NCBI GenBank assembly: GCA_963848415.1
Contig: CAWKDN010000001.1
Span: 1,426,001-1,490,000 of the forward strand
Length of the DNA stretch: 64,000 nucleotides
Origin: CAVQBC01 sp963848415
GTDB lineage: Bacteria; Actinomycetota; Thermoleophilia; Solirubrobacterales; Solirubrobacteraceae
Direction of reading: 5' to 3'
Shown here: piece by piece, positions 36,439 to 44,731 of the stretch
Position numbering within the stretch: position 1 is the stretch's first letter
How the letters are laid out: every line of letters begins with the position of its first letter
Program-made: the position numbers and the translations under genes
The notes under the pieces: generated by a model
The model's database searches: none
What the model was told of the DNA's origin: nothing
What the model saw: only the letters and a program-made list of their open reading frames with translations

Positions 36439-37164
36439 GTGGCATCGACAACGAGGCCTGATCCGATGAGAGACGACCTCAATGGGTCCCTCGTCGTCCC
36501 TCCGCTGCGCGCCGGCTCGAGCGTCGCGCAACTCGCCTACGACGCCCTGCACGAGGCGATCCTCGCGATGGACGTCTACCACTCGGACGCCGACCTGCGA
36601 CTCGACGAGAAACAACTGGCAGCCAGCCTCGGCGTGAGCCGCACCCCGGTCCGCCATGCGCTCGCCCGCCTCGAGCAGGAGGGGCTCGTGCGCATCCTGC
36701 CGCGCCGCGGCGTGGTGATCGTGCGCAAGAGCAAGGCCGAGATCATCGAGATGCTCACGGTCTGGGCGGCGCTGGAGAGCATGGCGGCGCGGCTGACCTG
36801 CGAGCGTGCGTCGGACTCCGAGATCGGCGGCCTGCGCGAGCTCTTCTCCACCTTCGTCGAAGGCGCCGTGCGCGCGCAGATCAACGAGTACTCGGTTGCC
36901 AACCTGCGCTTCCATCAGCAGATCATCGAGCTCGGCCACTCCGAGCTCCTCACGCGCATGGCCAACAGCCTGCTGATGCACGTGCGGGCGATCCGCGGGC
37001 GCACGATCTCGGAGTCCGACCGAGCCGAGCGCTCGATCGTCGATCACATGAACATCATCGAGGCGCTGGAGGGGCGCGACGCCGAGCTGGCCGAACGGCT
37101 GGTCCGCGAGCACGCCCTCACCCTCGCCGAGCACGTCGACAGGACGGTCGATCACCTGCCTTGA
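36439..37164 (+). CDS. GntR-family transcriptional regulator (FadR/FCD subgroup)
   Basis: The 241-residue protein has a GntR winged helix (LAYDALHEAILAMDV, LDEKQLAASLGVSRTPVRHALARLEQEGLVRILPRRGVVI in consecutive parts) and an all-helical FCD effector domain with conserved His residues (LRFHQQIIELGHSELLTRM, IVDHMNIIEALEGRDAELAERLVREH) that usually bind a metal and a small carboxylate. GTG at 36439 is chosen because AGGAGGGG ends 8 bases upstream; GTG at 36433 is also possible. By position it controls the downstream oxalate/formyl-CoA genes and, through a shared site, perhaps panE. Confidence 0.9.
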   Translation: MASTTRPDPMRDDLNGSLVVPPLRAGSSVAQLAYDALHEAILAMDVYHSDADLRLDEKQLAASLGVSRTPVRHALARLEQEGLVRILPRRGVVIVRKSKAEIIEMLTVWAALESMAARLTCERASDSEIGGLRELFSTFVEGAVRAQINEYSVANLRFHQQIIELGHSELLTRMANSLLMHVRAIRGRTISESDRAERSIVDHMNIIEALEGRDAELAERLVREHALTLAEHVDRTVDHLP

Positions 37165-37267
37165 GCTTTACCGGGCGCCCTCGGGCCCGGCTGCAGCACG
37201 CTGAAACCTCACCGGGTCGGGGGACACCCGGGAGGCTTTAGGACTAACGCAACAGGAGGAACACCAC

Positions 37268-38983
37268 GTGAGCGCCACCAGCACCGCAGAGCAGGCCGAG
37301 ACCACGAACGGGGCGGGAGCCGAGACCATCTCGGGCGGCCACCTGGTCGCCAAGGCACTGAAGGCCGAGGGCATCGACACGATCTTCACCCTCTGCGGCG
37401 GTCACATCATCGACATCTACGACGGCTGCATCGACGAGGGCATCAAGATCATCGACGTCCGCCACGAGCAGGTCGCCGCGCATGCCGCCGACGGCTACGC
37501 GCGCGTGACGGGCAAGCCCGGCTGCGCCGTCGTCACGGCCGGCCCGGGGACGACCGACGCCATCACCGGCGTCGCCAACGCCTTCCGGGCCGAGAGCCCG
37601 ATGCTGCTGATCGGCGGCCAGGGCGCGCTCAACCAGCACAAGATGGGCTCGCTGCAGGACCTGCCCCACGTGGACATCATGCAGCCGATCACGAAGTTCT
37701 CCGCGAACGTCGTGACCACCGAGCGCGTCGCCGACATGTGCTCGATGGCCTTCCGCGAGGCCTACGCCGGCGCTCCGGGCCCCTCGTTCCTGGAGATCGG
37801 GCGCGACATCCTCGACGGCCACGTTCCCGTGTCCGACGCCGTGCTGCCCAAGACGGGCCACTACCGCGGCTCGACCCGCAGCATCGGCGACCCCGCCGAC
37901 GTCGACAGGCTCGCCGACATCCTCTCCAAGGCGGAGCGGCCCTGCGTGCTGCTGGGCAGCCAGGTGTGGACGACGCGCGGGCACGACTCTGCGATCCGCT
38001 TCGCCCACGAGCTCAACGTCCCCGCCTACATGAACGGCGCCGCCCGCGGCACGCTGCCCCCGGGCGACTCGCACCACTTCCACCTGACACGCCGCTACGC
38101 GTTCAACAACGCGGACGTCATCGTCATCGTCGGCACGCCGTTCGACTTCCGCATGGGCTACGGCAAGCGCCTGCGCCAGGACGCGACGGTCGTGCAGATC
38201 GACCTCAGCTACGCGACGGTCGGCAAGAACCGCGACATCGACCTCGGCCTGGTGGGCGACCCCGGCGCCATCCTCGCCGCGGTCACCGAGGCGGCCGCCG
38301 GCAAGGGCGCGACCAGCAGCGAGCGCGAGGCCTGGCTGCAGGCCCTGCGCGACGAGGAGAAGCGCCTCAAGGAGGAGCGCCTGCCGCGCCTGATGCGCGA
38401 CGACGCCCCGGTGCACCCGCTGCGGCTCGCGCACGAGATCAACGAGTCGCTGACCGAGAACACGATGTTCATCGGCGACGGCGGCGACGTCGTGACCTTC
38501 TCCGGTGGCGTCGTCCAGCCCCGCGGGCCGGGCCTGTGGATGGACCCGGGCCCGCTCGGGACGCTCGGCGTCGGCGTGCCCTTCGCGCTGGCCGCCAAGA
38601 GCGCCCGGCCGGACCTCGAGGTGATCGCCCTGCTCGGCGACGGCGCGCTGTCGCTGACCGGCTGGGACTTCGAGACCGCCGTGCGCTTCGACCTGCCGTT
38701 CATCGGCGTCGTCGGCAACAACAGCTACATGAACCAGATCCGCTACGGCCAGATCCAGAAGTACGGCGAGGCCAAGGGCGACATCGGCAACAAGCTCGGC
38801 GACGTCTACTACGACAAGTTCGCCGAGATGCTCGGCGGCTACGGCGAGGAGGTCCGCGAGCCGGCCCAGATCCGGCCGGCGATCGAGCGCGCCCGCGAGT
38901 CGGGCAAGCCGTCGCTGATCAACGTGTGGATCGACCCGGACGCGTTCGCGCCGGGGACCATGAACCAGACGATGTACAAGTGA
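37268..38983 (+). CDS. ThDP-dependent oxalyl-CoA decarboxylase / 2-hydroxyacyl-CoA lyase
   Basis: The 571-residue protein has the three-domain ThDP-enzyme fold: catalytic Glu in IIDVRHEQVAAHAADGYARV, TAGPGTTDAITGVANAF, and the ThDP-Mg motif LLGDGALSLTGWDFETA with the NNSYMNQIRYG partner segment. The C-terminus ends PGTMNQTMYK, close to that of 2-hydroxyacyl-CoA lyases and distinct from Oxalobacter oxalyl-CoA decarboxylase as I recall it. Reaction candidates are oxalyl-CoA to formyl-CoA plus CO2, or reversible cleavage of a 2-hydroxyacyl-CoA to formyl-CoA and a carbonyl. Start is GTG with AGGAGGA nine bases upstream. Its stop overlaps the CoA-transferase region, and a canonical Frc next door supports formyl-CoA chemistry. 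Confidence 0.8.
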   Translation: MSATSTAEQAETTNGAGAETISGGHLVAKALKAEGIDTIFTLCGGHIIDIYDGCIDEGIKIIDVRHEQVAAHAADGYARVTGKPGCAVVTAGPGTTDAITGVANAFRAESPMLLIGGQGALNQHKMGSLQDLPHVDIMQPITKFSANVVTTERVADMCSMAFREAYAGAPGPSFLEIGRDILDGHVPVSDAVLPKTGHYRGSTRSIGDPADVDRLADILSKAERPCVLLGSQVWTTRGHDSAIRFAHELNVPAYMNGAARGTLPPGDSHHFHLTRRYAFNNADVIVIVGTPFDFRMGYGKRLRQDATVVQIDLSYATVGKNRDIDLGLVGDPGAILAAVTEAAAGKGATSSEREAWLQALRDEEKRLKEERLPRLMRDDAPVHPLRLAHEINESLTENTMFIGDGGDVVTFSGGVVQPRGPGLWMDPGPLGTLGVGVPFALAAKSARPDLEVIALLGDGALSLTGWDFETAVRFDLPFIGVVGNNSYMNQIRYGQIQKYGEAKGDIGNKLGDVYYDKFAEMLGGYGEEVREPAQIRPAIERARESGKPSLINVWIDPDAFAPGTMNQTMYK

Positions 38984-39003
38984 TGAGCGGAGGCAACGGG
39001 AGA

Positions 39004-40236
39004 ATGCGCAAGGCGCTCGAAGGGGTCCGGGTCGTCGACATGACCCACGTGCAGGCCGGCCCGGTCTGCACGCAGCTGCTGGCGTGGATGGGCGCCGACG
39101 TCATCAAGATCGAGCAGCCCGGCCGCGGGGACGTCACCCGCACCCAGCTGCGCGACCTGCCCGACGTCGACAGCCTGTACTTCACGATGCTCAACGGCAA
39201 CAAGCGCAGCCTGACGCTGAACATGAAGTCCGACGAGGGCAAGCGGATCTTCACCGAGCTGGTCAGCCGCTCCGACGTGCTGGTGGAGAACTTCGGCCCC
39301 GGCGTGATGGACCGGCTCGGGTTCACCTGGGAGCGCCTGCACGAGATCAACCCGGGGCTGATCTTCGCCTCGCTGAAGGGCTTCGGCCCGGGCGCGCTGC
39401 AGAACGCCAAGGCCTACGAGAACATCGCCCAGGCCACCGGCGGGGCGATGAGCACGACGGGCTTCGAGGACGGCCCGCCGGTCGCGACCGGCGCGCAGAT
39501 CGGCGACTCGGGCAACGCCGTGCACCTGTTCGGCGCGATCTGCGCGGCGCTCTTCCAGCGCACGCACACGGGTCGCGGGCAGCGCGTGCAGATCTCGATG
39601 CGGGGCGGGATCCTCAACCTCTGCCGCGTGAAGCTGCGCGACCAGCAGCGGCTCGAGCACGGCCCGCTCAAGGAGTACCCGAACAAGGAGTTCGAGGACT
39701 TCGTGCCGCGCGCGGGCAACGCCTCGGGCGGCGGCCAGCCCGGCTGGGCGGTGCGCTGCAAGAAGACCACCCCGCACGGGATCAACGCGTGGATCTACGT
39801 GGTGATCCAGCCGCAGGTGTGGGAGCCGCTGATGAACAAGATCGGCAAGCCCGAGCTCGTCGAGCACCCGGACTACGCGACGCCCGAGGCGCGCCTGAGC
39901 CGGCTCGACGAGATCTTCGGCTACATCGAGGAGTGGACGAGCACGAGGACCAAGTGGGAGGCCTTCGGCGAGCTCAACGGCATCAACGTGCCGTGCGGCC
40001 CCGTGCTCTCCACCAAGGACCTGATCGAGGACGAGGGGCTGCGCGCCGAGGGCCTGATCGTCGACGTCGACCACCCGGACCGCGGGCGCTACACCACGGT
40101 CGGCTGTCCCTTCACGCTGTCGGACTCGCCCGTGACCGTCACGCGCTCGCCGGGGCTGGGCGAGCACAACGAGGAGATCCTGTCAGAGCTCCTCGAGGAG
40201 GACGTCGAGAAGCTGGCCGAGGCCGGCGCGGTCTGA
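39004..40236 (+). CDS. frc: Formyl-CoA:oxalate CoA-transferase
   Basis: The 410-residue protein is a class III CoA-transferase that matches Frc closely: THVQAGPVCTQLL at the N-terminus, VDSLYFTMLNGNKRSL, ENFGPGVMDRLGFTWERL, the catalytic Asp in AQIGDSGNAVH, VKLRDQQRLEHG, the glycine loop GGGQPGWAVRCK, and CGPVLSTKDL. It moves CoA from formyl-CoA to oxalate, and in family members also to related acids. ATG at 39004 aligns exactly with characterised Frc starts; ATG at 38983 overlapping the upstream stop would add seven residues. It is the strongest evidence that oxalate is a substrate of this cluster. Confidence 0.92.
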   Translation: MRKALEGVRVVDMTHVQAGPVCTQLLAWMGADVIKIEQPGRGDVTRTQLRDLPDVDSLYFTMLNGNKRSLTLNMKSDEGKRIFTELVSRSDVLVENFGPGVMDRLGFTWERLHEINPGLIFASLKGFGPGALQNAKAYENIAQATGGAMSTTGFEDGPPVATGAQIGDSGNAVHLFGAICAALFQRTHTGRGQRVQISMRGGILNLCRVKLRDQQRLEHGPLKEYPNKEFEDFVPRAGNASGGGQPGWAVRCKKTTPHGINAWIYVVIQPQVWEPLMNKIGKPELVEHPDYATPEARLSRLDEIFGYIEEWTSTRTKWEAFGELNGINVPCGPVLSTKDLIEDEGLRAEGLIVDVDHPDRGRYTTVGCPFTLSDSPVTVTRSPGLGEHNEEILSELLEEDVEKLAEAGAV

Positions 40237-40277
40237 GGCCCCCGGACGCCAACGACCATGAACTTCGAGGGAGGACG

Positions 40278-42440
40278 ATGCAGTCGACGATGACAGAGGC
40301 CGTACCCGACCAGGCGACCGTGCGCGAGGTGCTCGACGCCGTCAAGGCCGACGGCCGTGCGGCGCTCAGCGCACCCGAGGCCAAGAAGGTCTGCGACGCC
40401 TACGGCATCGCCGTGCCGGGCGAGGGCCTGGCCACCTCGGCCGAGGAGGCCGTCTCGCTCGCCGAGGAGATGGGCTACCCGGTGGTGGCCAAGATCGTCT
40501 CGCCCGACATCCTGCACAAGACCGAGGCCAAGGGCGTGCTCGTCGGGCTCGCCGACGCCGACGCGGTCTCCGACGGCTACGAGACGATCGTCGCCAACGC
40601 GAAGGCCTACAAGGCCGACGCCGAGATCACGGGCATCCAGGTCCAGCAGATGCTGCCCGAGGGCCTCGAGGTCCTGATCGGCACGGTGATCGACCCGAGC
40701 TTCGGCCCGGTGATCACCTTCGGCATGGGCGGCGTGCTGGTCGAGGTCGTGCGCGACGTCACCTTCCGCCTCGCGCCGGTCTCCGACGAGGAGGCCCACG
40801 ACATGGTCGAGGGCATCAAGGCCGCCGAGGTCCTGCACGGCGTCCGCGGCCAGGCCGGCGTGGACCGGGAGGCGCTCGCCGCGATGATCGGCCGGGTCTC
40901 CCAGCTGGTGGCTGACTTCCCGGAGATCTCCGAGGTCGACCTCAACCCGGTGCTGGCCTACGAGGACGGCGCCACCGCGGTCGACGCGCGCCTGATCGTC
41001 GACTTCGCCGAGCGCAAGGTGCCGCCGCGCTACAGCCAGGAGGAGATCCTGGAGACGATGACGAAGCTGATGACGCCGCGGGCGATCGCGGTCATCGGCG
41101 CCTCGGACTCGGCCGGCAAGATCGGCAACTCGGTGATGAAGAACCTGGTCGACGGCGGCTTCGCGGGCGAGATCTACCCGATCAACCCGAAGGCGTCGGA
41201 GATCCTCGGCAAGAAGGTCTACGCCGACGTCGACGACCTGCCCGAGGGCGAGGTCGACATGGCGGTCTTCTGCATCCCGGCGAAGTTCGTGCCCGACACG
41301 ATGACCAAGGTCGGCAAGAAGGGCATCGGGGCGGCCGTGCTGATCCCGTCGGGCTTCGCCGAGACGGGCGACGTCGAGCTCCAGGAGCAGCTCCAGCAGG
41401 CGGCCCGCGACGCGGGCGTGCGCTTCATCGGCCCGAACATCTACGGCGTCTACTACACGCCGCAGAAGATGAGCGCCGCCTTCACGACGCCCTACGACGT
41501 GCAGGGCACCGTGGCGCTGGCCTCCCAGAGCGGCGGCATCGGCATGGGCATCCTGGGCTTCAGCCGCTCGACGAAGCTGGGCGTCTCCTCGATCGTCGGC
41601 CTCGGCAACAAGGCCGACATCGACGAGGACGACCTGCTGACGTTCTTCGAGCAGGACGACAACACCCAGTGCGTCGCGCTGCACATGGAGGACCTCAAGG
41701 ACGGGCGCTCGTTCGTCGAGGTCGCCAAGCGCGTCTCGGCCAAGAAGCCGATCACGGTCCTGAAGGCCGGGGCAACCCCGGCGGGCGCGTCGGCGGCGGC
41801 GTCGCACACCGCAGCGCTGGCCGGCGACGACAAGGTCTACGACGACATCCTGCGCCAGGCCGGCGTGGTGCGCGCGCGCGGGCTCTCAGAGCTGCTGCAG
41901 TTCGCCCGCTGCCTGCCGATGCTCCCGACGCCCAAGGGCGAGAACGTCGTGATCATCACCGGCGCGGGCGGCTCGGGCGTGTTGCTCTCGGACGCGTGCT
42001 ACATGAACGGGCTCTCGCTGATGGAGATCCCGGACGACCTCAACGAGGCGTTCATGAAGTTCATCCCGCCCTTCGGGGCGGCCGGCAACCCGGTCGACAT
42101 CACCGGCGGCGAGCCGCCGGACACCTACCGCTCGACGATCGCCCTGGGGCTGGACGACGAGCGGATCCACTCGCTCGTGCTCGGCTACTGGCACACCATC
42201 GTCACCCCGCCGATGACGTTCGCGAAGCTCACGGCGGAGGTGGTCGAGGAGTACAAGGCGAAGGGGATCGACAAGCCGGTGGTCGCCTCGCTGGCCGGGG
42301 ACGTTGAGGTCGAGGAAGCCTCGGAGTACCTCTTCGACCACGGCATCCCGGCGTACCCCTACACGACGGAGACCCCGGTCGAGGTGCTCGGGGCGAAGTA
42401 CCGCTGGGCGCGCATGGCCGGGCAGCTGGACAACCGATAG
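40278..42440 (+). CDS. ADP-forming acyl-CoA synthetase (fused, ATP-grasp domain first)
   Basis: The 720-residue protein fuses both subunits of an NDP-forming acetyl-CoA-type synthetase. Residues about 15-240 are the ATP-grasp beta part (EAKKVCDAYGIAVPGEG, GYPVVAKIVSPDILHKTEAK, VEVVRDVTFRLAPVS, EVDLNPVLAY). Residues about 255 onward are the CoA-binding and ligase alpha part (LMTPRAIAVIGASDSAGKIG, LASQSGGIGMGILGF, and the phospho-His in AAASHTAALAGDD). Many fused bacterial members have the alpha part first, so the order here is swapped. It reversibly makes an acyl-CoA plus ADP from acid and ATP. Formate, acetate, glycolate or another acid could be the substrate. Confidence 0.85.
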   Translation: MQSTMTEAVPDQATVREVLDAVKADGRAALSAPEAKKVCDAYGIAVPGEGLATSAEEAVSLAEEMGYPVVAKIVSPDILHKTEAKGVLVGLADADAVSDGYETIVANAKAYKADAEITGIQVQQMLPEGLEVLIGTVIDPSFGPVITFGMGGVLVEVVRDVTFRLAPVSDEEAHDMVEGIKAAEVLHGVRGQAGVDREALAAMIGRVSQLVADFPEISEVDLNPVLAYEDGATAVDARLIVDFAERKVPPRYSQEEILETMTKLMTPRAIAVIGASDSAGKIGNSVMKNLVDGGFAGEIYPINPKASEILGKKVYADVDDLPEGEVDMAVFCIPAKFVPDTMTKVGKKGIGAAVLIPSGFAETGDVELQEQLQQAARDAGVRFIGPNIYGVYYTPQKMSAAFTTPYDVQGTVALASQSGGIGMGILGFSRSTKLGVSSIVGLGNKADIDEDDLLTFFEQDDNTQCVALHMEDLKDGRSFVEVAKRVSAKKPITVLKAGATPAGASAAASHTAALAGDDKVYDDILRQAGVVRARGLSELLQFARCLPMLPTPKGENVVIITGAGGSGVLLSDACYMNGLSLMEIPDDLNEAFMKFIPPFGAAGNPVDITGGEPPDTYRSTIALGLDDERIHSLVLGYWHTIVTPPMTFAKLTAEVVEEYKAKGIDKPVVASLAGDVEVEEASEYLFDHGIPAYPYTTETPVEVLGAKYRWARMAGQLDNR

Positions 42441-42525
42441 TCGGAGGGCATCCCCGCGCCGTGGTGAGGGAGCCGCGGCGCGGGCGGTGTGAGTGAAGGG
42501 TCAGCAGAAAGAGAGAGGGACGGGT

Positions 42526-44025
42526 ATGGAGACACGAGAAGGGGGCACCCCCGGCGCCACCGCGGCGACCGGGGTCACCGATGACAGGGTCTTCGTCGCG
42601 GGCAAGCTCCCGCCGATGCCGATCCGCAAGCTGCCGGAGGCGCCGACCGCGGTCCACATCGTCGGGCCGGCGATGATCCTCGTCGCGCTCGGCGTCGGGT
42701 TCGGCGAGACCTACCTGTGGCCGCGCCTGGTGATCGTGTTCGGCCCGGACATCCGCTGGCTGTTCACGGTCGGCGTGGTGGTTCAAACCATAGTCATGCT
42801 CGAGATGGCGCGCTACGCGATGGCCACCGGGGAGTCGATCTTCTTCGGCGCGGCGCGCATAGCCAGACCGATCATGTGGATGTTCTTCGCGATCGCGATC
42901 CTGGTCTACATCTGGCCCGGGCACATCGCGGGCGGCGCCGAGGCCTTCGAGGAGATCACGGGCATCCCGTGGCAGCTCTCGGCCACCATCGGGCTGCTGG
43001 TCATCGGAGTCATGTTCACCGTCGTGAAGGTCATCTACAACCTGATCGAGGGCCTGCTGGCCTTCCTCGTCGGCGTGCTGGTGATCGGCTCGGCCATCGT
43101 CGGCGCGGTCGTTGGCAGCCTGAGCGACCTGGGCGACACGCTGCTCGGCACGGTGGCCTTCACCACCGGCATCCCGGACGAGGCGTTCACCGCCGCGTTC
43201 TTCCCGATCGTCGTCGGCGCGCTCGCGTTCGCCGGCCCCTCCGGCATGCAGCAGATGTGGTACACGCTGTGGCTGCGCGACAAGGGTGCGGGCATGGGCT
43301 CGCACATCCCGCGCGTGCGCGGCCTCCTGCACGCCGGCGAGGAGGAGACGATTCCGGACTCCGGCTACATGTTCGACACGGAGGATCCGGAGGAGATGCG
43401 CAAGTGGAAGGGGTGGCGGCAATGGGTCGCCTACGACGCCATCCTGCTGTTCTTCGGCATCACGATGCTGGTCACGATCATCTTCACGGTCATGGCCATG
43501 AACGCCGCCGAGCTCAACCCCGAGGCGCGCGCCGCGCTACTCGACGGGGACCGGGACGCGGCCCTGCCGGCGATGGCCTCGGCGTTCGCGCAGGCCGCCG
43601 GCATCTTCGACACGTTGTTCTTCGTCTTCATCGCGATCGTGGGCTGGAAGGCCAGCGTCGGCCTGTTCGACGCCTTCGCTCGCGGGCAGTCCGACATGAC
43701 GTACTTCTTCATGCCGGGCGCGAAGAAGTTCAAGATGGCCTACCTCTACGGGGCCTACCTGTGGGGCGTGATCATCTTCGGGATCATCATCCTGAACTTC
43801 GGGCCGGCCGACGGGCCGACGGCGATCCTGGACATCCTCGCGTTCCTGTCGGCGTTCGTGATGGGCGCCTACTGCCTGACGCTGGCGGTGGTCAACAACA
43901 AGAACCTGCCGAAGAAGATCCGGCCGAACCCCTTCATCACGCTCGTGCTGGTGCTGGGCGGGATCGGGTACCTGACCGCGATCTTCTACAGCGTCATCAA
44001 GTACGGCGTCTCGGACATCGGGTGA
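42526..44025 (+). CDS. Nramp-like (SLC11-related) membrane transporter
   Basis: The 499-residue protein has about 11 hydrophobic segments and a first-helix region GPAMILVALGVGFGETYLWP that lines up with the Nramp TM1 but has GFGET instead of the metal-binding DPGN. This places it with Nramp-related transporters of unassigned substrate. A cytosolic loop near 43300-43420 is long and acidic. ATG at 42526 follows GAGAGAGGGA. Co-location with oxalate/CoA genes suggests uptake of an organic acid or a cofactor metal; this is inference. The small membrane protein gene follows with a one-base overlap (TGATG). Confidence 0.65.
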   Translation: METREGGTPGATAATGVTDDRVFVAGKLPPMPIRKLPEAPTAVHIVGPAMILVALGVGFGETYLWPRLVIVFGPDIRWLFTVGVVVQTIVMLEMARYAMATGESIFFGAARIARPIMWMFFAIAILVYIWPGHIAGGAEAFEEITGIPWQLSATIGLLVIGVMFTVVKVIYNLIEGLLAFLVGVLVIGSAIVGAVVGSLSDLGDTLLGTVAFTTGIPDEAFTAAFFPIVVGALAFAGPSGMQQMWYTLWLRDKGAGMGSHIPRVRGLLHAGEEETIPDSGYMFDTEDPEEMRKWKGWRQWVAYDAILLFFGITMLVTIIFTVMAMNAAELNPEARAALLDGDRDAALPAMASAFAQAAGIFDTLFFVFIAIVGWKASVGLFDAFARGQSDMTYFFMPGAKKFKMAYLYGAYLWGVIIFGIIILNFGPADGPTAILDILAFLSAFVMGAYCLTLAVVNNKNLPKKIRPNPFITLVLVLGGIGYLTAIFYSVIKYGVSDIG

Positions 44026-44639
44026 TGGCGATGAACGCCAGCCGAGCCGAACGCCGCCTCGCCACCGAGCAGGCGCTGCTGGCCACGCCGTACGGCCGGC
44101 TCAGCGGGCGCCAGCTCGCCGAGATGATGCTCCCGGGGGTCCTCGTCGGGCTCCTGGGTGGGCTGATCGCCGGCGGCTTGACGGCGGCCGGCGGGCTGCC
44201 GGTCGACGTCGCCCTGGTCTCGGCGGTGTCGCTCGGGCTCCCGCTGGCGCTGTTCGGCGGGTTCTACGAGCTGCTGCTGGTAAAGGGCCGGATGCCGCTG
44301 GGGCCGCTGGCCCCGACGGCCATCCTGTGGGCGGTCGGCTTCCCGGTGGCGCGGATCATCAACGCGGCGGTGACTGACACCTACGCGGGGACGCCGGTGC
44401 AGGCGCCGCACGGGTGGCTGGACTTCCTCGTCTTCCAGGTGCTGCTCAGCGTGCCGTTCGCCATCGGGTTCTGGTGGCTGCACGCGAACTTCGCGCCCCG
44501 GTGGTGGTTCCACCTGCGCGAGCGCAACCCGGTGGCCGACCAGTTCATCCGGGTCCAGCTGCAGGCAGTCGGCGAACGTTCCGAGCAGCAGCCCAAGCCC
44601 GCGCCGGCCCGCGCGCGGTCTCGCAAGCGGCGGCGGTAG
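44025..44639 (+). CDS. Small polytopic membrane protein of unknown function
   Basis: I do not recognise a family. The 204-residue protein has four hydrophobic segments (MMLPGVLVGLLGGLIAGGLTAA; ALVSAVSLGLPLALFGGFYE; LGPLAPTAILWAVGFPVARI; DFLVFQVLLSVPFAIGFWW) and a basic C-terminal tail RARSRKRRR. Its ATG overlaps the transporter stop, so it is translationally coupled and likely to be a partner of that transporter. Confidence 0.7.
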   Translation: MAMNASRAERRLATEQALLATPYGRLSGRQLAEMMLPGVLVGLLGGLIAGGLTAAGGLPVDVALVSAVSLGLPLALFGGFYELLLVKGRMPLGPLAPTAILWAVGFPVARIINAAVTDTYAGTPVQAPHGWLDFLVFQVLLSVPFAIGFWWLHANFAPRWWFHLRERNPVADQFIRVQLQAVGERSEQQPKPAPARARSRKRRR

Positions 44640-44651
44640 CGACGTGTCAGC

Positions 44652-44701
44652 GCAGCGGCTGCCGGGGAGAAGGTCCCCGGTGGTCGCTGCCCCCGCTCTT
44701 T
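44652..44701 (+). terminator. Hairpin terminator after the transporter genes
   Basis: A stem made of CCGGGGA / TCCCCGG (5-base loop), extended by GCAGCG / CGCTGC outer arms, spans 44652-44690 and is followed by CCCCGCTCTTTA. The shape and T-containing tail fit an intrinsic terminator or attenuator between the oxalate part of the cluster and sucCD. Confidence 0.6.
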
Positions 44702-44731
44702 AGTGGACACCTCTGGGGAGGACTGTGAACG

